A stretch of DNA of 64,000 nucleotides from contig ML677364.1 of NCBI GenBank assembly GCA_007922305.1, positions 19,761,326 through 19,825,325 of the forward strand, written 5' to 3'. Source of the DNA: Dermatemys mawii (taxonomy: Eukaryota > Chordata > Testudines > Dermatemydidae). The notes beneath the pieces were generated by a model, which worked only from the letters and a program-made list of their open reading frames with translations, made no database searches and was not told the origin of the DNA. The position numbers were made by a program, and so were the translations under genes. Position 1 is the stretch's first letter; every line of letters starts with the position of its first letter. Positions 11,001 through 25,800 of this stretch are shown piece by piece.

Positions 11001-13821
11001 GGGGGCAAGGAGCAGGGGGATTTGGCTAGAGAGCAGGGGAGTTCCAGGCCAAGGGTGAAGTGGTAGAGAGGGGTCAGGGCAGTCAGAGGGCAGGGAACAC
11101 AGGGGTTGAATGGGGGCAGAAGTCCCAGGGGGCCAATCAGGAATTGGGGGGGGGGGTTGGATGGGGCAGCAGGGGGCAGTCAGGGGACAGGGAGAAGTGG
11201 TGGTTGGATGAGGCAGGTGATACCAGACAGCTGCTTTTGGGGAACCAGTGCGCAGTATCGTCTGTCTGACTCATTATGGACACCCCAGCACCACCAGTCT
11301 CTGTTTAAACCAAAACTGAACAGAGAAAAGGCTTGCAGAGAACCATGAAGGGTGCTGGGAGACGCACCTCAACCCCTCCTGACACGTGACAAGATTAAGA
11401 TATTATTCAATATCTTTATCAGTGATCTGGACGATGGCGTGGACTGCACCCTCAGCAAGTCTGCAGATGACACTAAACTGGGAGGAGAGGTAGATACGCT
11501 GAAGGGTAGGGATAGGATACAGAGGGACCTAGACAAATTAGAAGACTGGGCCAAAATAAATTTGATGACGTTCAACATGAACAAGTGCAGAGTCCTGTAC
11601 TTAGGACGGAAGAATCCCATGCACTGCTACAGACTAGGGACCGAGTGGCTAGGCAGCAGTTCTGCAGAAAATGACGTAGAGGTTACAGTGGATGAGAAGC
11701 TGGATATGAGTCAACAGTGTGCCCTTGTTGCCAAGAAGGCTGACAGCATTTTGGGCTGTATAAGCAGGGGCATTGCCAGCAGATCGAGGGACGTGATTGT
11801 TCCCCTCTATTCAACACTGGTAAGGCCTCATCTGGAACACTGTGTCCAGTTTTGGAGCCACACTACAAGAAGGATGTGGAAAAATTGGAAAGAGTCCAGA
11901 GAAGGGCAACAAAAATGATTAGGGGCCTGGAGCACATGTCTTATGAGGAGAGGCTGAGAGAACTGGGATTGTTTAGTCTACAGAAGAGAGGACTGAGGGG
12001 AGATTTGATAGCTGCTTTCAACTACCTGAAAGGGGGTTCTAAAGTGGATGGATCTAGACTGTTCTCAGTGGTAGCAAATGACAGAACAAGGAGTAATGGC
12101 CTCAAGTTGCGGGGGTGAGGGGTTAGGTTGGATATTAGGAAAAAACTTTTTCACTAGGAGGGTGGTGAAGCATTGGAATGGGTTACCTAGGGAGGTGGTA
12201 GAATCTCCTTCCTTAGAGGTTTTTAAGGTCAGGCTTGACAAAGCCCTGGCTGGGATGATTTAGTTGGGGATTGGTGCTGCTTTGAGCAGGGGGTTGGACT
12301 AGATGACCTCCTGAGGTCCCTTCCAACCTGATATTCTATGATTCTATAAGACATCTTCATTGGCATACAGAATGAAGAACAGAACCAACTTCCCTAGCCT
12401 CATCTGCATGAAAGATGGGACAGGGATTAGCATAAAGAATGAGGAACAGACAACCGCAATGAACTCTAGGACCAGAAAAGCAGGGATGCACTGCATCATA
12501 GGAATCCCTGCTCCAGATGCTAATGAACCTACGCCTGCACACACCTAGCTCAGCAATTATCAGACCAATTCTAGTAATAGATCTTTGATTGATATCCCAA
12601 AATACTGAAGCAGCCTAGCTGCCTTGTGAGCTCCCTGGAAGAAAACACCACCTGTAACTAAAAGTGATCAGCTCCTATTGTCTAGCATAAAGAAAACCCT
12701 TGAATCATTATAAGAGGAGTAGTCGTGTTAGTCTGGATCTGCAAAAGCGACAAAGAGTCTTGTAGCACCTTCTAGACTAACAGATGTTTGGGATCATAAG
12801 CTTCTGAGTCATTAGTTTACCCATAAACAAATCTATTGTTCTCTCTTGAACCATTATATTTTCTCTACTAAAATCCCTACCAATACCCAAATCAGGGTTC
12901 TGATGCTTAGACTCAAACTCGGCCTCAGTTCCACTGGGACTCCATCTCCTGACTCATCGTGCTGGGGGCTCTGCCTCCTCCAGCACTTAGGACCCTGAGC
13001 TACCACCATCACCTGGGAACCCTGACTAGTTCAAACCTCATGGAGTGGGTAAGAGCCCTTTGTCTTTCTCTCTCTCTCTCTCTCTCTCTGTTTTCTTTTC
13101 TACCTCAGGTATTAACCTTTAAAATGTAACTGTTATGTTTGTTTAGCTCTCCTTCTGTAGTTATCACTATTAGTCTATAAATAACTTTTATGGTTCAGCT
13201 GATTGCTTCTCTTTCTCTTTCTGAATTTTACTCTTTTGTGTTTTTAGTTTCCCACATTTACTCTACAGCAGTGGTCTTCAAACTAGGGTGCGTGAGCCCA
13301 CCTCAGGGGGTGTGCGAGACTCCAGCGCCGCCGCTGAGCCTGCCCAGGAGACCGCTGAACTCCCGGGCGGGCTATTTTAGTCCCACCAAAATGCTGCCGC
13401 AGAAAGCGGAAGATTCCGCTTTCTGCAGTGGCATTTTGGCGGACATACCCTCCTGGGGGCCGCCAGACTTTTCCCTCAGCGGAAAGGGGCTGTGGGGGGA
13501 AAAGTTTGAAGACCCCTGCTCTACAGCAAAGCTTCTTTTACCTAAGCCAAAGATCCCTGTAGTGCCCAAAAATAATGTGGGGTTTGCTCATCAAGTGGGT
13601 TACTGCTAGTACAATTATAATGTGAAAGTGGGATAGGGTCATGTTAAACTTGGGGCACATAAGGAGGGGAGAGCTGAAAGTGCTGCTCCACCCAGTCTAA
13701 CCAGGAGTGCATAAGGGTACCAGCTTGAAAGTGCTGATTAACCCAGCTCATTGAGTACAGGGACACTTGAGGGGATCAGCTGAAGAGTGCTGATTAACAG
13801 GGTCTGCTCCGACTTGGGTGG

Positions 13822-13858
<37 letters not shown>

Positions 13859-13865
13859 TGGGTGG

Positions 13866-13898
<33 letters not shown>

Positions 13899-16800
13899 CG
13901 TTCATATGGTTCTAGGGCTGGAGCAACCCAGCCCTGGGGAACCTACATCTGGCAGGATAGCTCCATTGGGAGGGGACTTGCAAAAGGAAGGAGTAGAGCT
14001 TCACATGAACACACAAGTGACATAAGCAGCACATTAATAAAATTACAGAACCCCTCCCACAGAAGAGTAACCCTAATAAATGAGCCTACCCCAAAGTAAC
14101 GGGCACTTCTGGTAACACAGGAGTCCCGGGGAGCTGTCAGGAAGGAGAAGGAGGTTTGGATGTGGCAAGAGTACCACATGGGCAGTCAGGGGGCGAGAAG
14201 CAGGGGGGTGTTGTATAAGGGGCGGGAGCTGTGCCACGCCTGGCTGTTTGGGGAGGCACAGCCTCCCCTACCCGGCCCTCCATACAATTTTGGAAACCCA
14301 ATGCAGCCCTCAAGCCAAAAGGTTTTAGATATTCCTTGTATTAGATCATCCTTACTATTGAATATTGTTTTTTAACTAATGTACATAGGGGAAAAGCACT
14401 CATACTGATCTTAAGGTGCCTTTGATTTAATTACATGAACAGTAATATAAAAGATAAAACCAGCAGTTTTCCTCAACTTTAAGACAAAAAAAATAAGTAA
14501 ATAACCTAATGAGAGATTAAAATGAAACCAAACTAATACCCACCTAGGGTGACCAGATGTCCTGATTTTATAGGACAGTCCCAATATTTGGGGCTTTTTC
14601 TTATATAGGCACCTATTACCCCCACTCCCACTCCCTGTCCCAATTATTCACACTTGCTGTCTGGTCACCCTATACCCACCACATCCCAAATCCCATCTTT
14701 ATCATGTCCCTGCATCTCCAAAACTTGGGATAAAGAGCTGCACTTCAAAGCATGCCTGGAAGGTGAACAGAATTGGGCTCTTTTGGACCAGAGATGGATA
14801 GAGAGTGAATTCCAAAGATGCCCCACTAGTGCAAGAGCACAGATACAAGCTTCATCCTTCCAACCTTTCCAGCACATGCTGGATTCACATAATCCACACC
14901 AGCTGAGCTATAAAGACATCTAGTACAGCCTATGGAATATTTTGAATTGCATTATTTCTAGTCTTGCTTCTCTGAATTACAGTCTGTGATGTTCAAAGTT
15001 TCATATTACTCTCTTGTTCCAGATTATGCTCATTCTTATTCCATTTTCCCTTATGTTTGGGAAACTAATTAACTGGTTGTATGCTTTAATTCAAAACAAG
15101 AATTTTTTTTAAAAAAACAACATGATTATTTCTGAAAGCCCATGAAGAAATTTACTACAGGGGATTTTTAGATTGAGCTTATTAGTTACACTTGGTAGGT
15201 CTGTGCTGTTTTTGAAAATGTAGTGCTTATGGATATGGTTTTATTCTCTCCTGTACCCTCTGCCCCTAGAGGCAACTGTATGTCAAAATGTTAGGAATGA
15301 TACTCTCTTTAGCTCTATATATGCTCGCATTAATTGACAGGACATTTATTGTTGAAGTAAAAATCTTAGATCAATTTCAGTTCAAGAGTAAGCATAAGTC
15401 CCATATGAGATAGCAGGAATCACACCTGCTTTTTCCAGGGCAGAATATGACCTCCATATGTTTTTAAACTAACAATACCCATATAAATATACTGTGACAT
15501 TCTGTATCTTGAGGGAGCATACTGTAACCCCCATATTCTTCATTTTCATATAATCATAATCTCACATATAAAGCACACCTTGTAAGGTATCAGGGGAATG
15601 TTTATGATCTGCTGAAAGTCATGTCTCTATCCATGTATGTGTATCATTAATGCATATTAAGTTATTAGAACTGTGTTGTTTGGTGGTCACTCAAGCATGT
15701 TGTAAATTGGGGAATCAACCAGACAGCTTCCCAGAGCCAACAGCAAGGACAGTAACCAATGTGTGGGCAGGGTGCCAAATAGACCATCAACAGCCACTGT
15801 CCAGCAACAGAGCTACTATGCAATGACTCACCTACATGAGGCCCCACCAGAGATTCAGCAATGTCACAGACATGCCTAGACTTGTGTTCTACATGCATAT
15901 GGACTGAGAGTATATAACAGGCAGACACACACTGTGCCTTTCTCCTGCACCCACCTATGCTGCAAGCAACCAAAACACTGAGTAGAAGACAAGACTCCAA
16001 GAAAGGAGATTTGGCCCAGGTTTAAGAAACAACCTGTAGATTAAGGACTGCAATATCCAGTGGGGAGAGGAAAACTGCTTAATCTAGTTGCTGCCTAGTT
16101 TAATAGGGTTGAGAGTTCAGACTGCGTGCTTATATTTTCTTTTCTTTTGGTAACCACTCTGACTTGTTACGCTTTGATTTATAATCCTTAAAATCAATCT
16201 TTATAGTTAATAAATCTGTTTGTTTATTGTACCTGAAACAGTGTGTTTTGTTTGAAGTGTGTCAGAGGCTCCCCTTGGGATAACAAGCCTGGTACATATC
16301 AGTCTCTTTGTTCAATTGACAAACTTATATAAGCTTGCAGCATCCAGCGGGCATTACTGGACACTCCAAGACAGAGGTTCCTACTGGGCTGTGTCTGCGA
16401 CCAGAGATATTAGCTAATGTCATTTGCTTGCAGATAGCTGGGAACAGCTCACATGCCAGAGGCTATGTATGAACAGCCCAGGAGTGGGAGTTCTCACAGC
16501 AGAGCAGGGTATGGCTGGCTCCCCGAATCGAGGATTGACGAGGCCTAGCAGACTGCAGGACTAGAAAACACAAATACATTAAATATTTGTGATTTAGGAT
16601 TGTTATGGCCTAATAAAATTCTGCCACTGAGCAATGGCAGGCCTGGTGCTTTAAGATCACTTAAGCATGACTGTGATTAAGTGATTAGCCTCTTTCCTAA
16701 GTCACATACTTATCAAATTGCTTATATGTGAGCTTTGTTGCACCTTAACATGCCATGAAGAGTCATTCTCTCGTATTTAGTTTGAAATACTCACCACAAT

Positions 16801-19800
16801 AGGCTCTGGAGCTTCAGGATCTGTCACAAAAATATTATAGTAATGAAACCGTCCCCCGGTTTCAGTTGACAGTTCATGCAAAAATTTATTGGCCTCAGTA
16901 TCATCACAGTTGAAAGAGATGGAATGAATAGGAACCTTACGACGAAGTAGGATTTGGGCCAGAATTGTTTTTGGTGGCTGTAAAAATAAAAATAAATAAA
17001 ATAAAATAAAATAAAAATAAAAATAAAATAAGTGTTAAATATGCTGCAGATAAATAACTATTTAACAAACACTGTCCAGAATTTCACTAGCCATGGTGCT
17101 GCTTGTAGGACCAATTCCTTCTGCTCAAGGTACAAAGAAAAAGAAAAATATTTGCACTTTTTCCTAAAGATCCAAGAGGATCCTGGCTTATAACACTACC
17201 TGAATCACTGATGTATCACTTGAGCTTGAGTAATTCACTTCCGGTATGATCATTCAACTCAGCTTTTAATCTAAGTCAAAGGTGGCCAAACTACAGCCCA
17301 TGGGCCACATTCAACCCACAGGACCCTCCTGCCCTGCCCCAGAGCTCCTGGCCTAGGAGGCTAGTCCCCAGCCCCTCCCTTGTTGTTCCCCCTCCCCCGC
17401 AGCCTCAGCTCACTGCCCTGCCAGCGCAGTGCTTTGTGGGGAGAGGCTGCAAGCTCCTGGGGCAGCGGAGCTGCAGAACCTCAGCCTGACCTGGTGCTCT
17501 GTACATTATACAAACAGCAGTGTATCATAGCACAGATACTTAAAAAAAAATATGATAAATGTAAGTCAACAGCTAATTTTCAGCCTACAATATTTACTAC
17601 AACATCAATTTGCCAGAGATGGAATAGCCCTTATGTACTTCCAGCCAATGGATGGGAGAGGATCTATGTGCCTACTTTGTATGTGTTATTTGGGGGTGGG
17701 AGGAAGTATTATAGCTGGAGGGCCATTTCTTTATCTTCTTACTAGTTATTTTCACCTTTGGGTCTCCTGCAGGGCACAAGACTGCAATGTTTCAGTTGTA
17801 ATACTGAAGGGGAATCTTTAAATTCAAATATATTCTTGGATTTGCAATTTTTCTGTATTTTTTAATGAGAATTTTTCTCTTAATATTACCTTATATACAC
17901 GTTTTACTATTTAATCTTAGATTTTAAGATATCCCTTCAGCCTTTTAGCCAACCATCAGTTAGTTAAAAAGGCTTCCTATAGAATTAAATTAGGTTCCAT
18001 AAAACAGGTTTGCTGTAAGAGAGTTCAGGATATAAACTCATAACCCCCACTACCACTAGTTTAGAGATTAATTCTATCAACTTTGCAACAGACAGACAAT
18101 CTCCTTCTGGATATTTTATTCATCCCTAAAGCTGTGCTTTGACATTCTACCACTACCTCCAACTCATCACACTACCCTATCTCTATTTTCTTGTTTCACA
18201 AATACCTGGTCAGGTCTCCCATCAGTCAGAAGATAAATGGCTTGAGTATCACTATCAGCAAGCGCAATTTGAAGTGCTTTGAGTGTATTTGTGGAACTGC
18301 CAACCTAAAAACCCAAATATGAAAGAGAGAGAGAGAGGTATTCACAAAATATTGTTACACTGCTAAAAATAGACCATCAGCTCTTTTCTAGCAATGACAG
18401 GAGCAAATTCATGATAAAGCAGTGACATGGTGCAAATTACATTTTGAGCATCAGCAGGTCAAAAAATTGATGGAAGTGGTAAAGTAGTAAAATGTGCACT
18501 AATTCAGTATTCAACGGCTGTGCAAATAAGTATAACTTAGATATCAAGGGGCTGGAAGAGAGGGTTATTCACCTTGTGCAATAACGGAGGTTCTTCAAAA
18601 TGGGTATTCCTATGGGTGCTCCACTTTAGGTGAATCTGCATCCCTATGCCTGCCATCAGAGACTTTCAGTAGCAATGCCCATTTTGGCCGCACATGTTCT
18701 CTCCCAGTCTTGCGCCACTCCTGGCAGCTACCCAGCACTGTGCAACCAAACCACCCTCAGTTCCTTTTTCACCACAAAGTGCATCTCTGAACCCCAAAGT
18801 AGAGGGGAGGAGGGTGAGTAGTGGAGCACCGACAGCAACATCCATCTCAAAGAACCTCAGTTACTGCACAGGGTGAGTAACCCTCTCTTCTTCTTCAAGT
18901 GCTATCCCTGTGGATGCTCCACTTTAGTGACCACACAGCAGTGTCCCTTGGTGGAAGGAAGAATTGTTGCAATGAGGATAAGACAGAGTCCTACCAGAGC
19001 ATTCGAGGTCAACTTGTTCAGTTGAGCAGTGCTCCATGAACGTGTGGGCTGACATCCCAGTGGCTGCTTTATAGATGTCCACGATGGGTACATGGTTTAG
19101 GAAGACTATCGGACTGGAGAGCGATCTGGCGGAGTGTGCGATTGCCTGGGGAGGTGGCGGGAGGAGGCGGGGGACTGCAGATCATGTTGGCAGTAGCAAA
19201 GGTGAATGCACCCAGAAATCTATTTTGAGAGCCTCTGCTTGGATATGGCAGATCCTTCAATCTTTCCATAACAGAAAGGAATAGCTTTGGTGACTTTCTG
19301 AAGGGTTTTGTCCTTCCAAAATAGAATGCTAATGCTCATCTGTCATCTAGAGAATGGACCATTGCCTTGTTTGTTCTCATGAGGTTTAGGGAAGAATGAT
19401 GGACAGTAGACAGGTTGGTTCAAGTGGAATGAGGAAAGAATTTTAGGCAAAAATTTAGGATGTGGTCTTCAAGTAACCTCATCTCTGAAAAGGATTGTAT
19501 ATGGGGGATATGCCATGAGAGCCCCTAGTTCTCCTACTCATTAGAAGGCTGTGATAGTGATGAGAAAGGCCACCTTCGTCAATAGAGTGCACAAGAGAAC
19601 ATGTCACTAAGGGTTCAAGTGGGGGACCAATAAGACAGCTTAGTACTAGGTTAAGGTCCCAGGGGTGGGGGGCTTATATTTCAGGATAGAGGTTCCGAAT
19701 ACTCCTGAAGAATTGTTTAGTGATAGGATGGATGAAGACCAAGTACCCATTAATTTTGTGATGGAAAGCGGTGATGGCTGCAAGGTGTACTCAAGTGAGG

Positions 19801-22800
19801 TCGAGGATAGACCCAATTTCTTTAGCTCCAGTACATAATCTACTACCAATGGTAAGGGGGAGGTAATAGCTATGGTTTTCTTGTTCTGACACCGTATGTG
19901 GAATCTCTTCCATTTGTGCAGATAAGTAGTAGTCTACCTTCTGCTATTTAATAGTATGTCCCTTATGTCTTCCGAACAGGTCATTTCATTGTCCCGGAAC
20001 CATGGAAGAGCCATGCCTTCAAGTGGAAGATCTCCGAGTTTGGATGTGAACCTGACCTGCATCCTGAGAAAAAGAGGGCAAAGAATGAGAGGTGGGCATA
20101 CCACCATCTTCAACTGGTAACGGAACCAAGTTTGTCTGTGCCACAGGGGAGCTATGAAGATGATTCTGGATTGTTCTGTCTTTATCTTGTATATCACCCT
20201 GGATAGGGAGAGATAAGGGAAAACAAGTACAGCAGAGACACATCCTTTCTGATGAAGAAAGCACTGCCCAAGATCAGGGGCCCAATCCCATTCTTGAGCA
20301 AAACTGGGGACAATTGGCATTCTGGGCTGTAACAAAAAGGTCTACAGGCAGGAAACCCCAACTTCTGAATATATTCTGTAGGACCGCAGTGTTTATTTCT
20401 CATTCATGTTCCTGAGAGAATTTTCTGCTTAGCATAACACTGTGGTGTTCTGACATCTTAGTAGATAAGTAGCTGATATGTTGATGTGATGGATGCACCA
20501 GCTCCATAATCTCGGTGCTTTGGTGATTTTGCTCCCTCTTGATGGTTTATATAAAATATGCAAGCAATGTTGTCCATCAGTACCTTTATGGTCTTGTTCC
20601 TGATCAGAGGTAAAAAGTGTGAGCATGCACTGCAGACTGCTTGTAGTTCCTGTAGGTTGATGTGTAACTTTTACACCAAGGGGGACCACTGGCCCAGGAC
20701 TGTGTGGTTGTGCTACCCAAACTAACGCAGAAGCGTCTGTTGTAAGTATCATTGACAGAGGGGGCTGTGTGAATGGAACTCGTTGTGGGGTTGAGTCCAC
20801 CAGTGTAGAGTTTTTGAGGTGAGTGACATCATAAGACACTTGTTCAGGCTGTATCTGTGCAGAATGTATACCATCCTTAGCCAGCACTGGTGACAATGCA
20901 TATGTAGCCTGACATGCCTTACAACAAACGTGGTTGCTGCCATACCATCTAATAATTGCAGGCAAGTCCTGGCTGATATCTGTAAGCTGTTTTATATGTG
21001 CAATCAGATTAACTTGGGTGACAAATCTGTGCAGCGGTAATGAGGCTTTGGGCTCCAGTGCATCAAGGTGGGCCCCAATGAATTCTAGCTTTTGTTCAGG
21101 TGCCAACATTGATTGTTGCATGTTTATTTGTAGTTCTAGTTGTGAGAATAGGGCCATCATCTTTTGAGTGGTTTCAAAAGTGTCTTCCCAGGAGGGGACT
21201 TTGAGTAAACAGTCATCCAAGAAGGGGAATATCATGACCCCTTGCTTGTGGAGGTGAGCTGCCACCAATGTGAGAACTTTGCAGAATACCCAGGGAGCTC
21301 TAGAGACGCCAAAAGGCAGTACTGTACTTTGTACTGGTAGTGAGCTTGTCCAAGAACAAATCTGAGGAATCTCCTGTGTGATGGGTGTATGGTGATATGA
21401 AAATACACATCTTGAAGGTCAAGGGCTAAGAACCAGTCCTCCTGTTACAGTGCTGGGATTATCATTGCTAGCATGACCATCTTGAACCACTGAACCTTCA
21501 TGAACTTGTTGAGTTTCCTTAGGTCAAGAATGGGCCTCCATCCCCAAGTCTTTTTCTGGGTTAAGAAGTAATGGGAATAAAAGCCCTTTCCTTTATATTG
21601 TGTCGATACTGATTCTATTTCCTGTTGCAGAAGGCGTCCCTGAGGGACAGGGAGGGAGAGCAATAAGGAGGAAAGGAGGTAAACTCTTCTTGTTACCTGG
21701 TATCAGTCAGCTTCTGTTATTTCAAGGTATTCTCAGTCTTTCATGATATTGTATTGCATATGTGGCTTCAGTAAAGCAGTAATTTATTTGCAGGAAATGG
21801 AGGAAGCCCAGAAAATTCAATTTCATACCCATTAAACTGTCTGTTCCCTGATTCTAAACATTCAGTAACTCCCTAACCAGAATTTAGCTATGTTTCCCCC
21901 TTCTCTCTGTATTCTTCAGTGATTTCTTACATTTATTAAATATACAGGCGAGTCTCATCTTATGCGGGGGTTCCGTTCCGCAGTTAGCGTGTAAAGCGAA
22001 AACCGCGTATAGTGAAACACTCATTGAGTTGAATGGTGGGTAGAATTTCCCGCATTACAGATGCAGTTTTTAAATTATTTTTCTTTTTTTGCCGACTACG
22101 CAAAGCTGAATTTGCATATGTTAAATGCGCCTAAGATGCAACTCGCCTGTATTAAGATATTCTCTTTATATTAGTTGACTGCTTCAAAATCCTTATGTAG
22201 TTTCTTCACCTTGCCCATCCATCCCTCACTCCCAGAAACTTCACAAATAAATCACTGGATTAGGAGATATAAAATAATATTATTAAAGAATTTTAGTATC
22301 ATAAGCACATGCTTTTCCTATTATATAATAAATACCCAATATAAAACACTGTTAAAAGACTATCCCTGATTTGAGGCGCCAACACTCTGGCTCTCAGCTC
22401 CACTAAAATCAGATACAAACTCTATATAATTACTGTATAAGAGTGCCTTCTAGAAGTCCTCATGGTCAAACTTGCCACATTACTAGGCAAATTAACTTAA
22501 TTAGCTGAATAATATTATACAAATAGGGGATATAAGTGTGACTTAGCTCATACATGCTTCTTGATATGTTCCTCTCTATTTTACCTCCAGTTCTTTTATC
22601 CAAATCCAAGCATCTTGCAAATTATCTTCATTAACTTCGGCAAGTTTCTCTTGCCAAGCTACTGCTTGAGCATCAAATTTCACAAAGTTAAATCTGCTTT
22701 TGTGTCTCAGTTGTTCCTGTAAGAGATAGTCAGTTACATTTTATTAAAAAATAAAACTTTAAAAAAACACCAACCCATGTTACTTTTGGACAGAAACATC

Positions 22801-25800
22801 CACAAGAGTAGTTTTCATTCATGTATAATTGGTAGTATAATCCCAAGAAATAATGACAAGTATTCTTTATACATATACGTTAGGTGGGAGATAGCAGCAT
22901 TACCTATTATTAAGTTTGCCTGACATTTCCCATTATAAGATCCTTCAGTTGCTTATAATTTTGTCATGAATAAATATGAACTGCCACTTTGAATGACAAT
23001 AAATAGCCATTGGGCCAGGAACGAGAATGAAAATGACTCTATAGTATGGTATTTAGGGCATTTACCTAGGATGTGGGAGAGCCAAATTTTAATCCCTTTT
23101 CTCATGAGGCACAGGGGAGAATTAAACATGGGTAAAGTGAAGCGACAAGTCAGTCATGGATTCTGTGATTTTATATGACCTCTGCAACGGCAGCCCAAGG
23201 CAGCTGTCAGCCCTGGACGATGGGGATCGGGCTGTCAACTCCGGGCGGCAGGGCTTCAGCTCCGGCCCCACGCCACAGGGCTCAGGCTTCCGTGATGTAT
23301 TATTTATTGCCTACATCCTGCTTGTAACTTTTACTAAAAATACCCGTGACAAGATCTTAGCCTTAAACATAGGTCTCCCACCTTCCAGGTGAATGCCATA
23401 GCCACTGGGCTAAAGATTATAAGGAAGGCAATGACACCACAACCCCCTTCTTCTTCACCACCAGCTATTTCATGAATTCTTTGCTTTTGTCAAAATGCCT
23501 GAAAGTCCAAAAGAAATTTTACAGGTCTAAATGAAATGTTTCATTTCAACATTACCAAAATGTTCTTTCTTTCAGTTCAGTCAAAGCTATTCCGTGAACT
23601 CAACAGAAATTCACGGACTGTTCTGGTTAACACCAAAAATGCGTTTTTTAGTGAATAAATTATTTGTCCAAAAAATATGTCACCCAGCTCTAGCTACAAG
23701 CCTTTGGGAAAAACAATCCCAATTCACACGTGCTCAGTAGAGAGTTGCTAGAGCCTAGCTAAAATCTCCAGTGATTCCAAACATAGAGGGCATGCTCCAG
23801 CCCAGGGCTGAGCAGGACTTTCTCCACAACTGTTGCTGCTGGCCGAGATGCTGAACTGACAGCTCTTTTAGGAAAATCAAATGTTCTATTTTTTAAAAAA
23901 TGGCTATTAATTTTAACCGAAAACAATGCGGAGGGGAAAGAAAGCTTCAACCAGCTCTAAGTGCTAGCACTGCTATACATATCAGGTTTCTGGAATCACC
24001 ATTTTATCTAACCTGAATGAGCTGAAATATTTTCTCCTTCACAAGTGGAAGTTTATCCTTCATAGACTGAGATGTATCAATGAGAATATAGATGTGATCT
24101 TCAAGCACATTCCCAAAGAGGCCCCTGCTCCCTCGCTCGAGCCATTTAACCCTGAGAAAAAAAAAAGTCACCTGAACATGGTGTGAAAGGCAACATACAA
24201 TAATCTTTTGGGGATAGGCAGGCAGCATAAAGCAATATGGTAACATTAAAGCCAGTAATCTGCTAAATTGAACTAGCTGTACCTGTGAGCAACCAAGCTG
24301 TTCCTACTGCTCAGTGACTGTACTCCAGACCCAATTCAGGAAAGCACTTAAACATGTGATAAAATCCATCCCCATTCAGGGAAACACTCAGGGCCCTGAT
24401 TTAGCAAGAAACCTAAGCACTTAACTTTAATGTTAGGCTTATGTTTAAATTCCTTACAGAACAGGAGCCTTAACCACATGCTTAATTTTTAATTATCTGG
24501 ATTTAAGCACAGGCTTAAAAGTTAAATGTATGCTTGAGTGCTTTCCTGAAGAGAATTATTTTCCTGATTCAGAGCCTCTAACCAGCTCCATTTTAGGTTC
24601 CTCTGGAGAGCTGCAACTACCTGCGTGCATTGCAGTGTAGGATATTAACTAACAGTATAGTGGCTCTGAGACAAAGATTACTCACCCCTATGCAAGTTAA
24701 CAGAGAATGATGCCATAAAAAATAAAAGAATCATGTCACATTTGCAGCTGAATGACATTTTCTCATGAAGTATTTCACAAAAGCATGTGATGTGCTCTAC
24801 CAAGGTTTCCCGACGAACGGACAAGCCATTCAAAATAGAAAACTTATGCTGATGTTCTCATATTTGAAATATAAAATCCTTGACTCTCAAATCTTTCCTG
24901 CTTTCACCAGCATGTGAATTTCAACCAGGAGATGAGGAAGATAGGATAAACCAAGGAAAAATAACAAAACCCTGGATGTTGCTAAATATATTCAGGCACT
25001 GATACCGTTGGTGGGAAGAAACATAAAAAACTATAAAGAGAAGTGCTTGAACACAATTGTTTCTGTTACAATGAGAATAATCTCTAACAGACAAATATGA
25101 TAAAGGCCAGGTTATGGCTATTAATTGCATGCCTGAGCTCTGGGTGGGGCAGAGTCGCATTGCACCTGCAGATGCTCTAGGAAGGATTATGCTTTAGAGA
25201 AGTAAAAGGCCTCTTGGAGCTCCTGGGGAGCTCCGCTGCTGAGCAACCCCTAGGATTAAGCATCATGTTCTCCTCTCGATGGCCAGCCAGCAGATCTAGT
25301 TAGGGTGGAGAGGAGGGTGTAACAATCAGGGTCCAAACACCCTAACGGGATACAAAGGGTCTGCGCACCAAAGAACAAGCAACTGAATCAAATGGTTATA
25401 TACAATGTTATTGTGTATAAATACATGTCAAAAAAGATCTTTTATGAAAGCTTATAGTCTTCTGACATTGAAGGTCATTAGGAGAGGAGTTCACAAGTTA
25501 TGGCAATTAATATAAGTATGTATCTATGTTTAAAACAATGTAACTGTGGAACAGCCACAGCAACACCTCACAACAAAGGGAGGAAGCAATCAGGCAGGCA
25601 GGACTCTGTCCAGACTAGTTGCTCACAGAAAACTAACTTCAAGTACCCATGCACTGCCTAGCCCGCCAAAAAAACAATAGTCGAATGAATGGAGAAACAT
25701 TGAAACAACTTGAAATTTAAATGAAAACCCCAGTCTTGGAAAACTAAGAGAGATGGCAATTTCTTCCATCATGCATCACTATAGTCTGAGAGAAAGAAAA

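Noticed and set aside
13818..13900. CRISPR-like repetitive array
   Set aside because: It is a plain GT microsatellite with one short interruption; no repeat-spacer structure.
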